Below are positions 34,183-44,895 of a stretch of 64,000 nucleotides of DNA, piece after piece; within the stretch, counting starts at the first letter, position 1, and each line of letters begins with the position of its first letter. The stretch is from an uncultured Rhodospirillales bacterium (GTDB taxonomy: Bacteria; Pseudomonadota; Alphaproteobacteria; ATCC43930; CGMCC-115725), in assembly GCA_903828515.1 (NCBI GenBank), contig CAIKMD010000006.1, forward strand, positions 1-64,000. Reading direction: 5' to 3'. A program made the translations under genes and the position numbers. The notes under the pieces were generated by a model. The model was not told the origin of the DNA and made no database searches. It saw only the letters and a list, made by a program, of their open reading frames with translations.

Positions 34183-35028
34183 TCAGGCTTGAGTCTTGCG
34201 CTTTTCGGGCGCCGCGGCGCCATAGGTGTGCTCGGGCCCGGGGAAGCGGCGCGCCCGCACGTCGTCGGCATAGGCCGAGGCGGCCGCGGAAATCGCGCCG
34301 CTCAGTTCCGCATAGCGTTTGACGAAGCGCGGACGGAACACGTCGAAGATGCCGAGGATGTCCTCGGTGACCAGAATCTGTCCGTCGCAGGCCGCCGAGG
34401 CGCCGATGCCGATCGTCGGGATCGGCGCGAGTTCGGTCAAGCGTCGGGCGACCGGCTCGGCGGTGCCCTCGACCACCATCGCGAAGGCGCCGGCTTCGGC
34501 GACCGCCAAGCCGTCGGCGATCACATGCTCGGCCTCGATCGCGGTGCGGCCCTGGGCATGGAATCCGCCCAGTGCGTTGACCGATTGCGGCTGCAGTCCG
34601 ACATGGGCAAGGACCGGCACGCCGCGCTCGGCGAGAAAACGGATGGTCTCGGCCATCACCGTGCCGCCTTCGAACTTCACCCCGGCACAACCGGTCTCGG
34701 CCATGATGCGCGCGGCGTTGCGGAAGGCTTGCTGCGGGCTTTCCTGATAGGAGCCGAACGGCATGTCGACGATGACGCAGGCGCGGCTGGCGCCGCGCAC
34801 CACCGCCGCGCCATGCGCGATCATCATGTCGAGCGTCACCGGCAGCGTGGATGTGAAGCCGTAAACGACCATGCCGAGGGAGTCGCCGACCAGCAGCAGA
34901 TCGGCATGCGGGTCGAGCATCTTGGCCTGGGGCGTGGTGTAGGCGGTTAGCGAGACGATCGGCACGCCGCCCTTGCGGGCGCGCAGACTGGCGGGTGTCT
35001 GCTTCTTGGCGACGGCAGCGATGCTCAT
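34183..35028 (-). CDS. panB: 3-methyl-2-oxobutanoate hydroxymethyltransferase
   Basis: This 281-aa cytoplasmic enzyme makes ketopantoate from 2-ketoisovalerate and methylene-tetrahydrofolate, the first committed step of pantothenate and CoA synthesis. Metal-binding and active-site regions are [26 protein letters not shown] and [28 protein letters not shown], with the catalytic Glu in VVEGT. panC, often adjacent, is not here. The ATG at 35028 gives the normal length. Confidence 0.97.
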   Translation of the reverse strand: MSIAAVAKKQTPASLRARKGGVPIVSLTAYTTPQAKMLDPHADLLLVGDSLGMVVYGFTSTLPVTLDMMIAHGAAVVRGASRACVIVDMPFGSYQESPQQAFRNAARIMAETGCAGVKFEGGTVMAETIRFLAERGVPVLAHVGLQPQSVNALGGFHAQGRTAIEAEHVIADGLAVAEAGAFAMVVEGTAEPVARRLTELAPIPTIGIGASAACDGQILVTEDILGIFDVFRPRFVKRYAELSGAISAAASAYADDVRARRFPGPEHTYGAAAPEKRKTQA

Positions 35029-35109
35029 GGCGGGATCGTCCCCTCGGCGTTGATGCGGGGGACTATATCCCTCGCGGCGGCGGCAGACTGGAATTTCCCA
35101 TGAGCGGGG

Positions 35110-35646
35110 TCAAGGAGCGATCCCATTTTTGAGCCTAAGGCTCAGAACAATCATGGAAATTCCGAATAAAAGCGCATAGGTGCCGATCCACCAGGCCCAC
35201 ACCAGAACCCCGGCGGCGGGGAACAACAGCACCAAAACCCCCCAGATCAGCGACAACCCGCCGCTCACCAGCAGCATCCATTCGCCGTGCTCGCGGTGCA
35301 GCCGGATGGCACTGGCCAGCAGGGCACTCCCCGTCACGATGGCCCAGAACGCGGCGAAATAGATGAAGGCGAGGAGCGAGGGCGCCGGCCACATCACGAT
35401 CACGACGCCGGCGGCGAGGTCGACGAGACCCTCGAAAGCGAGCATCCCCCAGCGTTCGTGGCGTTCGGCGGCGCGTACCCCGGCGATCAGGGCAAAGATG
35501 CCATCGACGACGAGATAGACCCCGAAGACCAGCAGCAGGAGGCCGAGGGTCAGGCCGGGCATCACGAAAGCGGTAATCGCGAAGAGGATCGCCAGCACGC
35601 CGCGCAGGGCGAGCGCCCACCAGTTTTTGGCCAGGACTTGGTTCAT
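35110..35646 (-). CDS. HdeD-family (DUF308) membrane protein
   Basis: This 178-aa inner-membrane protein has six hydrophobic helices in the HdeD pattern, with WWALALRGVLAILFAITAFVMPG at the start and a second repeat-like GLVDLAAGVVIVMWPAPSL. HdeD is linked to acid resistance in E. coli, but the family is broad and the function here is unknown. The ATG start MNQVLAKNWW fits the family. It lies between panB and asd and appears to be a single-gene unit. Confidence 0.92.
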   Translation of the reverse strand: MNQVLAKNWWALALRGVLAILFAITAFVMPGLTLGLLLLVFGVYLVVDGIFALIAGVRAAERHERWGMLAFEGLVDLAAGVVIVMWPAPSLLAFIYFAAFWAIVTGSALLASAIRLHREHGEWMLLVSGGLSLIWGVLVLLFPAAGVLVWAWWIGTYALLFGISMIVLSLRLKNGIAP

Positions 35647-35776
35647 CGCGTGATCTCTCCAATATGCTCATTCACGCCCCTACCATGCACCCGAAACGGG
35701 ACAAATTGGAGGCGAATCCCTTGTCAATTCGGGCTGTCTCCATTAAGGGGACGGCGGTTTCCCGGGAGTATTTATC

Positions 35777-36823
35777 ATGGCTTTTAAGGTCGCGGTGGTC
35801 GGCGCCACCGGCAATGTCGGCCGCGAAATTCTCAGCATTCTGGCCGAACGCAAGTTTCCGGTCTCGGAAGTCATTCCGCTTGCCTCCAAGGCCAGCGCCG
35901 GCAACGAAGTCTCGTTCGGCGAGAAAGATATCCTCAAGGTCCGGGACCTCGAAACCTTCGACTTCCGGGGCGTCGATATCGGCTTGTTCTCGCCGGGCGC
36001 GAAAGTGTCGGCCATCCATGCGCCGCGTGCCGCCAAGGCGGGCACCGTGGTGATCGACAACACCTCGCAGTTCCGCATGGACATGGACGTGCCGCTGGTC
36101 GTACCCGAGGTGAACCCCGAGGCGATCGCCCAGCACGACAAGCGTGGCATCATCGCCAATCCCAATTGCTCGACCATCCAGATGGTGGTCGCGCTGAAGC
36201 CGCTACACGACATCGCCAAGATCAAACGCGTCGTGGTCGCGACCTATCAATCCGTCTCGGGCGCCGGCCGCGCCGCGATGGACGAATTGTTCACTCAGAC
36301 GCGCGGCGTCTACGTCAACGACGCGATGAGCCACGAGCATTTCACCAAGCAGATCGCGTTCAACGTCATTCCGCACATCGACATCTTCATGGACGACGGC
36401 TCGACCAAGGAAGAATGGAAGATGGTGGCGGAGACCAAGAAGATCCTCGATCCCAACATCGCGGTGAGCGCGACCTGCGTGCGCGTGCCGGTGTTCATCA
36501 GCCACGGCGAGGCGATCAACATCGAGTTCGAGACTCCGATCACCGAGGATCAGGCGCGCCGCGCGCTGACCAACGCGCCGGGCGTGCTCGTGGTCGATCA
36601 CCGCGCCAATGAAGGCTATGTCACGCCGGTCGAAGCGGCGGGCGAAGACGCGGTCTATGTCAGCCGCATCCGCAAGGACCCGACGGTGCCGAACGGCCTC
36701 TCCATGTGGGTGGTGGCCGATAATCTGCGTAAGGGCGCCGCGCTCAACGCGGTGCAGATCGCCGAAACGCTGGTCGGCGGTTATCTGAAGAAGCGCACGC
36801 CGACGCCGCAAAGTGCCCTTTAA
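35777..36823 (+). CDS. asd: Aspartate-semialdehyde dehydrogenase
   Basis: This 348-aa cytoplasmic NADP enzyme converts aspartyl phosphate to aspartate semialdehyde for lysine, threonine, methionine and diaminopimelate synthesis. The NADP loop is VVGATGNVGREIL, the catalytic cysteine lies in NPNCSTIQM and the active-site His region in RVPVFISHGEAINIEFE. GGGAG precedes the ATG by 8 bases. A CoA-ester lyase gene follows after 12 bp and may be co-transcribed. Confidence 0.97.
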   Translation: MAFKVAVVGATGNVGREILSILAERKFPVSEVIPLASKASAGNEVSFGEKDILKVRDLETFDFRGVDIGLFSPGAKVSAIHAPRAAKAGTVVIDNTSQFRMDMDVPLVVPEVNPEAIAQHDKRGIIANPNCSTIQMVVALKPLHDIAKIKRVVVATYQSVSGAGRAAMDELFTQTRGVYVNDAMSHEHFTKQIAFNVIPHIDIFMDDGSTKEEWKMVAETKKILDPNIAVSATCVRVPVFISHGEAINIEFETPITEDQARRALTNAPGVLVVDHRANEGYVTPVEAAGEDAVYVSRIRKDPTVPNGLSMWVVADNLRKGAALNAVQIAETLVGGYLKKRTPTPQSAL

Positions 36824-36835
36824 ACGGGCCTAACC

Positions 36836-37699
36836 GTGAACGCGCCGCGCGCCCGTCGCAGCGTTCTCTTCCTGCCGGGTGACAAGCCGCGCACGCATGA
36901 AAAGGCGCGCGGTCTCGCCGCGGACGGGTTGATTTTCGATCTCGAGGATTCGGTGGCGCCCGATGCCAAGGAAGCGACGCGCGCGCAAATCGCGGCGTCG
37001 CTGGCGGCGGGCGGCTATGGCGCGCGCGAGTTGGTTGTCCGCGTGAACGGCGCGGGAACATCGTGGCAGGAAGACGATCTGCGCTTTGCCGCGACGCAAC
37101 CGATCGCGGCAATATTGCTGCCCAAAGTCGATGACCCGGCGCAGGTGCGCGCGGCGGAAAGCATTCTCGACGCGGCGGGCGCCGGGGCGGACCTCGCGAT
37201 CTGGTGCATGATGGAGACGCCGCTCGCGTTTCTGAATGCCGCCGCGATCGCCGCGTCCAGTCGACGCGTCGGCGCGCTGGTGATGGGGACCGAGGATCTC
37301 GGCAAGGATCTGCGCACCCGCAAGCTGCCCGACCGCGCCGCGTTCGCCACCGCGCTGCAGCTTTGCGTGCTGGCGGCGCGCGCGCATGGTTTGACGCCGC
37401 TCGATTCCGTCTATGCCGATTTCGGCGACGCGCAAGGCTTTGCCGCGCAATGCCGCCAAGGCCGCGATTGGGGATTCGCCGGCAAGACATTGATCCATCC
37501 CGGACAAATCGGTCCGGCCAACGACGCGTTCGGGCCGAGCGCGCAAGAACTCGACGAGGCGCGCCGAATCATTGCCGCGTTCGCGGCAGCGACGGCGGCG
37601 GGAAAAGGTATCGCCGCGCTCGACGGAAGGATGATCGAAAAACTCCACGTCGAGAGCGCCAAGGCGCTGCTCGCGCTGGCCGCCGCGACGACTCCTTAG
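36836..37699 (+). CDS. HpcH/HpaI aldolase / CoA-ester lyase (CitE-like)
   Basis: This 287-aa enzyme is of the citrate-lyase beta / malyl-CoA lyase group, which split or form beta-hydroxyacyl-CoA esters with Mg2+. Diagnostic parts are RSVLFLPGDKPRTHEKARGLAADGLIFDLEDSVAPDAKEATR and WCMMETPLAF with LVMGTEDLGKDL. It starts with GTG. It could act on malyl-CoA, citramalyl-CoA or related esters; the set of neighbours (asd, sdh) does not decide. No other glyoxylate-pathway gene is in the window. Confidence 0.88.
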   Translation: MNAPRARRSVLFLPGDKPRTHEKARGLAADGLIFDLEDSVAPDAKEATRAQIAASLAAGGYGARELVVRVNGAGTSWQEDDLRFAATQPIAAILLPKVDDPAQVRAAESILDAAGAGADLAIWCMMETPLAFLNAAAIAASSRRVGALVMGTEDLGKDLRTRKLPDRAAFATALQLCVLAARAHGLTPLDSVYADFGDAQGFAAQCRQGRDWGFAGKTLIHPGQIGPANDAFGPSAQELDEARRIIAAFAAATAAGKGIAALDGRMIEKLHVESAKALLALAAATTP

Positions 37700-37708
37700 G
37701 GTCGTCAC

Positions 37709-37729
37709 TTATCCCCAGGGTTTTCCACA
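37709..37729 (+). other. Pair of DnaA-box-like 9-mers
   Basis: TTATCCCCA and TTTTCCACA lie 3 bases apart, each one mismatch from the DnaA box TTATCCACA, in the gap before sdhC. Two near-matches in one gap may be chance; no origin genes or AT-rich unwinding region are seen nearby. Confidence 0.25.
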
Positions 37730-37761
37730 AATTCCGCAATGCAGCACTGTGGCGTGCGGCG

Positions 37762-37790
37762 TTGACTTGCCCATCCCCTCGGGGTTAAAC
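37762..37790 (+). promoter_or_regulatory. Candidate promoter of sdhCDAB
   Basis: TTGACT is followed after 17 bases by TTAAAC, with sdhC starting 56 bases downstream. The -35 matches five of six and the -10 four of six consensus positions. Confidence 0.5.
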
Positions 37791-37846
37791 CAACGCCGCC
37801 TCACGTTTTCGCCCTTCCCGCCCGCGATCGAGCCGAGAATCTCCGG

Positions 37847-38236
37847 ATGTCGCACGCCCAACGGCCGTTATCGCCCCATCTGCAAATCTACAAGCCGCAG
37901 CTCACGACGGTTCTGTCGATCGTGCATCGCGCGACCGGGATCGCCCTGGCGGCCGGCACCATCCTGCTGGTCTGGTGGCTCCTGGCCGCCGCGATCGGCC
38001 CGGACGCCTTCGCCACCGCCCAGGCCTTCTGGTTCTCGTGGATCGGCCGGCTGATGCTCTTCGGCTGGACCTGGTCGCTGATGTACCATTTGTGCAACGG
38101 CCTGCGTCATCTGGCCTGGGATGCCGGCTGGGGCTTCGAGCTGAAACAGGCCTATCTCTCGGGCTGGATTGTGGTCACGGCCAGCGTGGTCCTGACGGTC
38201 GTCGCCTGGGTCGCCGGCTATGCGGTACGGGGCTAG
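37847..38236 (+). CDS. sdhC: Succinate dehydrogenase cytochrome b556 subunit
   Basis: This 129-aa membrane anchor of complex II has three transmembrane helices. RPLSPHLQIYKPQLTTVLSIVHRATGIAL is the SdhC signature, and the heme-ligand region reads YHLCNGLRHLAWDAGWGFEL. With SdhD it binds heme b and the ubiquinone site. It is the first gene of sdhCDAB and sdhD follows after 3 bp. Confidence 0.97.
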   Translation: MSHAQRPLSPHLQIYKPQLTTVLSIVHRATGIALAAGTILLVWWLLAAAIGPDAFATAQAFWFSWIGRLMLFGWTWSLMYHLCNGLRHLAWDAGWGFELKQAYLSGWIVVTASVVLTVVAWVAGYAVRG

Positions 38237-38239
38237 GCG

Positions 38240-38632
38240 ATGAACGAAGACACCCGCCTTCGCACCCCGCTTGGCCGCGCGGTCGGCCTCGGCTCTGCCA
38301 AGGAAGGCGTCGCTCACTGGTGGGCGCAACGCGTTACCGCCGTCGCGCTCGTCCCGCTGGTGATCTGGTTCGTCATCGACATCATCGCGCTGACCGGTTC
38401 GCCGCGCGGCGCCGTCGTCGCCTGGCTGCATGCGCCGTTTCCGGCGATCGCCACCGTCCTGCTGCTGATCGCGGTCTTCTATCACATGGCGCTCGGGCTG
38501 CAGGTCGTGATCGAGGACTACGTCCACAGCGAATGGCTGAAGATCTCGGCGATCGTGCTCAACAAGCTCGTCGCTTTCGCGCTCGCCGCCGCGGGCATCT
38601 TCGCGGTGCTGCGCATCGCGTTCCAGGGATAA
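38240..38632 (+). CDS. sdhD: Succinate dehydrogenase membrane anchor subunit
   Basis: This 130-aa protein has three transmembrane helices. GLGSAKEGVAHWWAQRVTAVALVPLVIWF and YHMALGLQVVIEDYVHSEWLK match SdhD, the latter carrying the heme- and quinone-side residues. It anchors the flavoprotein/iron-sulfur dimer to the inner membrane together with SdhC. Gaps to sdhC and sdhA are 3 and 6 bp. Confidence 0.96.
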   Translation: MNEDTRLRTPLGRAVGLGSAKEGVAHWWAQRVTAVALVPLVIWFVIDIIALTGSPRGAVVAWLHAPFPAIATVLLLIAVFYHMALGLQVVIEDYVHSEWLKISAIVLNKLVAFALAAAGIFAVLRIAFQG

Positions 38633-38638
38633 GAAACG

Positions 38639-40429
38639 ATGCCGCAAGCCTATCCGGTCACCGAGCATCTCTATGACGTCATCGTCGTGGGCGCCGGCGG
38701 CGCCGGCCTGCGCGCGACGCTCGGCATGGCGGCGGCCGGCCTCAAGACCGCCTGCGTCACCAAGGTATTCCCGACCCGCTCTCACACTGTCGCGGCGCAG
38801 GGCGGTATCGGCGCCGCGCTCGGCAACATGGGCGAAGACGACTGGCGCTGGCACATGTACGACACGGTCAAGGGCTCCGACTGGCTCGGCGACCAGGACG
38901 CGATCGAATACATGTGCCGCGAGGCGATCCCCGCGGTCATCGAGCTCGAACATTTCGGCGTGCCGTTCTCACGCACCGAAGACGGCAAGATTTATCAGCG
39001 CCCGTTCGGCGGCCACACCGTCAATTACGGCGGCGAGATGGCCAAGCGCGCGGCCGCCGCCGCCGATCGCACGGGCCACGCGATCCTGCACACGCTCTAT
39101 CAGCAATGCCTCAAGGCCGACGCCGAGTTCTTCGTCGAGTATTTCGCCATCGACCTGATCATGGACGAGGAAGGCACCTGCCGCGGCGTGCTCGCCTGGA
39201 ATCTCGCCGACGGCACGCTGCATCGTTTCCGCGCGCACATGGTGGTGATGGCGACCGGCGGTTATGGCCGCGCCTATTTCTCCTGCACCTCGGCGCATAC
39301 CTGCACCGGCGACGGCAACGCGATGGTGTTGCGCGCCGGTCTGCCGCTGCAGGACATGGAGTTCGTCCAGTTCCACCCGACCGGGATTTACGGCGCGGGC
39401 TGCCTGATCACCGAAGGGGCGCGCGGCGAGGGCGGTTACGTCACCAATTCCGAGGGCGAGCGCTTCATGGAGCGCTATGCGCCGTCGGCCAAGGATCTCG
39501 CCTCGCGCGACGTGGTCAGTCGCGCGATGACGATCGAGATCAACGAAGGTCGCGGCTGCGGTCCCTTGAAGGACCACATCATGCTCCATCTCGAGCATCT
39601 CGATCCGAAGGTGTTGCACGAGCGCCTGCCCGGCATTTCCGAAACCGCGAAGATTTTCGCCGGCGTCGAAGTGACGCGCGAGCCGATTCCGATCCTGCCG
39701 ACCGTGCATTACAACATGGGTGGCATCCCGACGAACCATTACGGCCAGGCCCTGTCGCCGACCGCCGACGATCCCGATCACATCGTGCCGGGCCTGATGG
39801 CGATCGGCGAAGCAGCCTGCGTTTCGGTGCATGGCGCCAATCGTCTCGGCACCAACTCGCTCTTGGACATCGTGGTGTTCGGCCGCGCCGCCGCGCTGAA
39901 GACCGCCGAGATCGTGAAGCCCGGCCAGGCGCACAAGCCGCTGCCGGTCAATCGCGAGGAAGGTGCGCTCGCGCGTTTCGACCGTTTGCGCAACGCCAAG
40001 GGCAAGCTCAAGACCGCCGAGATTCGCGCGGCGATGCAGCAGGTCATGCAAAAGGACTGCGCGGTCTTCCGCACCGCCGAGACGCTCGAAGCCGGCGCCA
40101 AGAAGATCGACGAGATCGCGGCGTCGGCCGCTGATATCGCGGTCAGCGACCGCTCGATGGTGTGGAACAGCGATCTGGTCGAAGCGCTCGAACTCGAAAA
40201 TCTTCTGGCCCAGGCGAAGGTCACGATCCACGGCGCGGTCAATCGCACCGAAAGCCGCGGCGCCCATGCGCGCGAGGATTATCCCAATCGCGACGACGTG
40301 AAGTGGATGGTGCACACCGTGTCGTGGCTCGGCGCCGACGCCAAGGTGAAGCTGACGACGCGACCGGTGCACATGTACACGATGTCGAACGAGGTTCAGG
40401 TCTTTCCGCCCAAAGCGCGCGTCTATTGA
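38639..40429 (+). CDS. sdhA: Succinate dehydrogenase flavoprotein subunit
   Basis: This 596-aa catalytic subunit oxidises succinate to fumarate in the TCA cycle and respiratory chain. The FAD fold is [21 protein letters not shown] is attached at the His in [11 protein letters not shown], and substrate residues lie in [23 protein letters not shown]. The C-terminal [25 protein letters not shown] is typical. Full length and intact. It is followed by sdhB after 6 bp. Confidence 0.98.
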   Translation: MPQAYPVTEHLYDVIVVGAGGAGLRATLGMAAAGLKTACVTKVFPTRSHTVAAQGGIGAALGNMGEDDWRWHMYDTVKGSDWLGDQDAIEYMCREAIPAVIELEHFGVPFSRTEDGKIYQRPFGGHTVNYGGEMAKRAAAAADRTGHAILHTLYQQCLKADAEFFVEYFAIDLIMDEEGTCRGVLAWNLADGTLHRFRAHMVVMATGGYGRAYFSCTSAHTCTGDGNAMVLRAGLPLQDMEFVQFHPTGIYGAGCLITEGARGEGGYVTNSEGERFMERYAPSAKDLASRDVVSRAMTIEINEGRGCGPLKDHIMLHLEHLDPKVLHERLPGISETAKIFAGVEVTREPIPILPTVHYNMGGIPTNHYGQALSPTADDPDHIVPGLMAIGEAACVSVHGANRLGTNSLLDIVVFGRAAALKTAEIVKPGQAHKPLPVNREEGALARFDRLRNAKGKLKTAEIRAAMQQVMQKDCAVFRTAETLEAGAKKIDEIAASAADIAVSDRSMVWNSDLVEALELENLLAQAKVTIHGAVNRTESRGAHAREDYPNRDDVKWMVHTVSWLGADAKVKLTTRPVHMYTMSNEVQVFPPKARVY

Positions 40430-40435
40430 GGCATC

Positions 40436-41215
40436 ATGGCTGAGTTCTCGCTTCCGCAAAATTCCAAGGTCGGCACCGGCACGACGCATCCGGCGCCCGG
40501 CGGTGCCAAGCGCACGAAAGCGTTCAAGGTCTATCGCTGGAATCCGGACGACGGCAAGAACCCGGTCGTCGATACCTATACGATCGATCTCGATAAATGC
40601 GGTCCGATGGTGTTGGACGCGCTGATCAAGATCAAGAACGAGACCGACACCACGCTGACCTTCCGCCGCTCGTGCCGCGAGGGCATTTGCGGTTCCTGCG
40701 CGATGAACATCGACGGCACCAACACGCTCGCTTGCCTGAAGGCGATCGACGACGTGAAGGGCGACGTCAAAATCTATCCGCTGCCGCATATGCCGGTGAT
40801 CAAGGACCTGGTTCCCGATCTCGAACACGTCTATGCGCAATACCGCTCGATCGAGCCGTGGCTGCAGGCGGAATCGGCGCCGCCGCCCGATCGCGAGCGC
40901 CGCCAGTCGGTGGCCGAACGGCAAAAGCTCGACGGGATGTGGGAATGCATCCTGTGCTTTTGCTGCACGACGAGCTGCCCGTCCTATTGGTGGAACGGCG
41001 AGCGCTATCTCGGCCCGGCGATCCTGCTGCAGGCCTATCGCTGGCTCGCCGACAGCCGCGACGAGAAGACTGGCGCGCGGCTCGATGCGCTCGAGGATCC
41101 GTTCCGCCTCTATCGCTGCCACACCATCATGAACTGCACAAAGACCTGTCCCAAAGGCCTCAACCCGGCCAAGGCGATCGGCGAGATCAAGCAGATGATG
41201 GTCGCCCGCCGTTGA
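40436..41215 (+). CDS. sdhB: Succinate dehydrogenase iron-sulfur subunit
   Basis: This 259-aa subunit carries the three Fe-S clusters of complex II. The 2Fe-2S ligands lie in [10 protein letters not shown], the 4Fe-4S ligands in [11 protein letters not shown] and the 3Fe-4S ligands in [21 protein letters not shown] is usually CACC, a mild variant seen in the family. It ends the sdhCDAB operon and lies 100 bp upstream of zapE. Confidence 0.98.
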   Translation: MAEFSLPQNSKVGTGTTHPAPGGAKRTKAFKVYRWNPDDGKNPVVDTYTIDLDKCGPMVLDALIKIKNETDTTLTFRRSCREGICGSCAMNIDGTNTLACLKAIDDVKGDVKIYPLPHMPVIKDLVPDLEHVYAQYRSIEPWLQAESAPPPDRERRQSVAERQKLDGMWECILCFCCTTSCPSYWWNGERYLGPAILLQAYRWLADSRDEKTGARLDALEDPFRLYRCHTIMNCTKTCPKGLNPAKAIGEIKQMMVARR

Positions 41216-41315
41216 CGGCGGAAGGCGCTGCATCCTGAACCAGGCCGACCGTCAAGCCGGGCCGCTCGCCCTCTTTCATTCCCGACTGACTGCCGGCGAG
41301 ATCGTCGCCGACGAC

Positions 41316-42353
41316 ATGCAGGAGCGCGCGGTCGTGAAGCTGCAGCTCCTGTGGGAGCGGTTGCGCGATTACGATCCGGCGGCCAAGCAAAGCTGGCGCG
41401 TGCGGCTCGGGTTCGCCAGTCCGCGCCCGGTGCCGCGCGGCATCTACATTCATGGCCGGGTCGGGCGCGGAAAATCCATGCTGATGGATGCGTTCTTCGC
41501 CACGGCGACACCTGCGAAAAAACGCCGCGTGCATTTCTACGCGTTCATGGCCGAGGTGCATGCCCGCATCCATGCGCGGCGCGAGGAAAAGGGCGATCCG
41601 ATTCCGCCGGTCGCCGCTGCTATCGCCGCCGAGGCGACCTTGTTGTGCTTCGACGAATTTCATGTCGTCGACATTGCCGATGCGATGATCCTCGGCCGGT
41701 TGTTCGCCGCGCTCTGGGATTCCGGCGTCGTCGTGGTGGCCACTTCGAATCGCGCGCCCGAGATGCTCTATGCGGGCGGGTTGCAGCGCGAACGGTTCCT
41801 GCCGTTCATCGACCTGCTGAAGCAAAAGCTCGACGTGGTCCAGCTCGACGGGCCGCGCGATTATCGGCTGGCGCGCTTCGCGGGCCGGCAAGTCTATTTC
41901 ACCCCGATCGACGATCAATCCTATCGCGCGCTCGAACACGCCTTTGGCGATCTGACCGACAACGCATCCGCTGTCGTCGAAGCGGTGACGGTGCTGGGTC
42001 GCGAGGTGAAAGTGCCGCGCGCCGCCAAGGGCGTGGCGTGGTTCCAGTTCGACGAATTATGCGGCGCGGCGCTGGGCCCGCAGGATTTTCTCGCCCTGGT
42101 CGCGCGCTATCACACCTTCATCCTCGAAGCGATTCCGCGCCTCGGTGTCGAGCAGCGCAACGAGGCCAAGCGCTTCAACATCTTCATCGACGCGCTCTAT
42201 GACGCGCACGGCAATCTGATCTGCTCGGCGGCGGCACCGCCCGAGAAATTGTACGAGAGCGGTGAAGGCGCCTTCGAGTTCCAGCGCACGGTGTCGCGGT
42301 TGTTGGAGATGCAAAGCGACGACTACATCGCGGCCAGAAAAGACGCCGATTAG
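41316..42353 (+). CDS. zapE: Cell division protein ZapE (AFG1-like ATPase)
   Basis: This 345-aa AAA-type ATPase has Walker A YIHGRVGRGKSMLMDAFF, Walker B TLLCFDEFHVVDIAD and the AFG1 signature SNRAPEMLYAGGLQRERFLPFI. In E. coli ZapE acts at the division ring; mitochondrial AFG1 acts in protein quality control. The start is uncertain: codons upstream of the ATG read GPLALFHSRLTAGEIVADD, which looks like real family sequence, but the only candidate start in frame there is CTG at 41235, with GGAAGG about 10 bases before it. It follows sdhB on the same strand. Confidence 0.92.
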   Translation: MQERAVVKLQLLWERLRDYDPAAKQSWRVRLGFASPRPVPRGIYIHGRVGRGKSMLMDAFFATATPAKKRRVHFYAFMAEVHARIHARREEKGDPIPPVAAAIAAEATLLCFDEFHVVDIADAMILGRLFAALWDSGVVVVATSNRAPEMLYAGGLQRERFLPFIDLLKQKLDVVQLDGPRDYRLARFAGRQVYFTPIDDQSYRALEHAFGDLTDNASAVVEAVTVLGREVKVPRAAKGVAWFQFDELCGAALGPQDFLALVARYHTFILEAIPRLGVEQRNEAKRFNIFIDALYDAHGNLICSAAAPPEKLYESGEGAFEFQRTVSRLLEMQSDDYIAARKDAD

Positions 42354-42357
42354 TTAT

Positions 42358-42500
42358 CCCTCTCCGCGCGAAGCGGGGAGAGGGCGGGGCCCATTGCGAA
42401 AGCAATGGGAGGGTGAGGTGTGGTTCCGTTTGCGCGACCCACCTCATCCGCTCGCTCACGCTCGCACCTTCTCCCCCCGCAAGCGGGCGGAGAAGGTTCA
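42358..42500. repeat. Interspersed palindromic element, copy B (inverted)
   Basis: Read on the minus strand, this stretch gives CACCTCACCCTCCCATTGCT followed by the same hairpins as copy A at 21404-21536, with a few substitutions. It fills the gap after zapE and probably acts as terminator. The inner CCCATTGCGAAAGCAATGGG hairpin is kept although its loop bases differ, which suggests that the structure matters. Confidence 0.8.
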
Positions 42501-42573
42501 TTGAGGGCCCTGTTAAAGCGACCCCCGCCGTACAATATCTAAGCCGCAATTTGCCTCTGGAGAGGAAACGATC

Positions 42574-42951
42574 ATGAAACGGCTCGGTGTTGCCATCACG
42601 TCGGCGGTTCTATCGCTTGCCACGCTGCCCGCCTGGGCCCAGCAGGCCGGCGCGGATGCGCCGCCGCCAGGACCTTATGGGCATGGCGGGATGATGTGGG
42701 GCGGCGGCTACCACCATCACATGGGGTTCGGCTTCTTCCATCCGTTCCTGACGATCCTCGCCGTCATCCTCGTCATCGCGGTGTTCCGCCGCCTGTGGTG
42801 GCATCATCGCGGTTATGGTCGCTGGCGTCATGCCGGCATGGGCCATGGCAGCCCGGCCCTCGACATTCTCGAAGAGCGCTTCGTGAAGGGCGAGATTGCC
42901 AAAGAAGAGTTCGAGGAAAAGCGCAAGGCGCTCCGCCGCGGCTGTTTCTAA
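42574..42951 (+). CDS. SHOCT-domain membrane protein
   Basis: This 125-aa protein has a signal peptide (MKRLGVAITSAVLSLATLPAWA), a Gly/His-rich segment (GHGGMMWGGGYHHHMGFGF), one membrane helix (FLTILAVILVIAVF) and a C-terminal SHOCT motif (ALDILEERFVKGEIAKEEFEEKRKAL). SHOCT domains are short helical modules of unclear role. The His-rich stretch could bind metal, which is inference. GGAGAGG precedes the ATG. Confidence 0.88.
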   Translation: MKRLGVAITSAVLSLATLPAWAQQAGADAPPPGPYGHGGMMWGGGYHHHMGFGFFHPFLTILAVILVIAVFRRLWWHHRGYGRWRHAGMGHGSPALDILEERFVKGEIAKEEFEEKRKALRRGCF

Positions 42952-42960
42952 GGCGCGGTT

Positions 42961-43704
42961 CTAACCGCGCCCTACAAAGGGCATCTTGGTCGCCATCACC
43001 GTCATGGTGAGGACGTTGGCGTCCAAGGGCAGAGACGCCATGTAGATCACCGCGCGGGCGACGTGGTCGAGGTCGAGGACCGGCTCGGGCGCGATCTGGC
43101 CGTTGGCCTGGACGACGCCTGCCTTGAACTTGTCGGCCCAGCCGGTATCGGCGTTGCCGATGTCGATCTGGCCGCAGGCGATGTCGTATTTGCGTCCGTC
43201 GAGCGCGGTCGATTTGGTCAGGCCCAGCACGCCGTGCTTGGTCGCGGTATAGGGCGCGGTGTTGGGGCGCGGCGTGTGCGCGCCGATCGAGCCATTGTTG
43301 ATGATCCGGCCGCCGCGCGGGTTCTGGTCCTTCATCAGCGCGAAGGCCGCGCGGGTGCAGAGGAACACGCCCGTCAGGTTGGCCGCGACCACCTCGGTCC
43401 ATTTGGCGACCGGCAATTCCTCGATCGGCACCGACGGCGCGTTGACCCCGGCATTGTTGAACAGCAGGTCGAGCCGCCCGAAGCGCTGTTTGATCGCGGC
43501 GAAGAGGGCGGCGACCGATGCCTCGTCGCTGACATCGGCGGCGATGGCGACGGCTTTATCGCCGCCTTCGCGCGCCGCCGCGTCGAGCTTGTCGCGGGTC
43601 CGCCCGGTCAGGACCACGGCATAGCCTTCCTTCAGCAGCGCCAGCGCCGCCGCCTTGCCGATGCCGCTGCCGGCACCGGTGACGAGCGCGATTTTGTCGG
43701 CCAT
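42961..43704 (-). CDS. SDR-family oxidoreductase
   Basis: This 247-aa short-chain dehydrogenase/reductase has the NAD(P) loop [11 protein letters not shown], the structural NNAG ([12 protein letters not shown]), the catalytic Ser in NNGSIGAH and YxxxK in PYTATKHG, so the active site is complete. The ATG at 43704 with AGGAGA 6 bases upstream is the start; the ORF track adds twelve residues. Substrate unknown. It is divergent from mdh. Confidence 0.93.
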   Translation of the reverse strand: MADKIALVTGAGSGIGKAAALALLKEGYAVVLTGRTRDKLDAAAREGGDKAVAIAADVSDEASVAALFAAIKQRFGRLDLLFNNAGVNAPSVPIEELPVAKWTEVVAANLTGVFLCTRAAFALMKDQNPRGGRIINNGSIGAHTPRPNTAPYTATKHGVLGLTKSTALDGRKYDIACGQIDIGNADTGWADKFKAGVVQANGQIAPEPVLDLDHVARAVIYMASLPLDANVLTMTVMATKMPFVGRG

Positions 43705-43787
43705 ACCGATTCTCCTGGTCTGCCATTCCACGTCGCTCAAGTCTCGCGGATTGCCCGTTTTCGCGCCAGTGGTGGAAGCACTTACCC

Positions 43788-44815
<1,028 letters not shown>

Positions 44816-44829
44816 CCGCCGACGCCTAA

Positions 44830-44866
44830 CGCCCGATTCGGAGCCGAAAAGCGCTCGAATCGGGCG
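44830..44866 (+). terminator. Terminator-like hairpin after mdh
   Basis: CGCCCGATTCG pairs perfectly with CGAATCGGGCG (11 bp) around a 15-base loop, followed by TTCCTAACCTTTTG. The T-run is broken, so termination may be partial, leaving mdh and sucA partly coupled. Confidence 0.6.
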
Positions 44867-44895
44867 TTCCTAACCTTTTGTTAAGCAAAAAAGAA

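Noticed and set aside
38969-41233. Minus-strand ORF of 754 codons opposite sdhA and sdhB
   Set aside because: Antisense shadow with biased composition, like the other long minus-strand ORFs.
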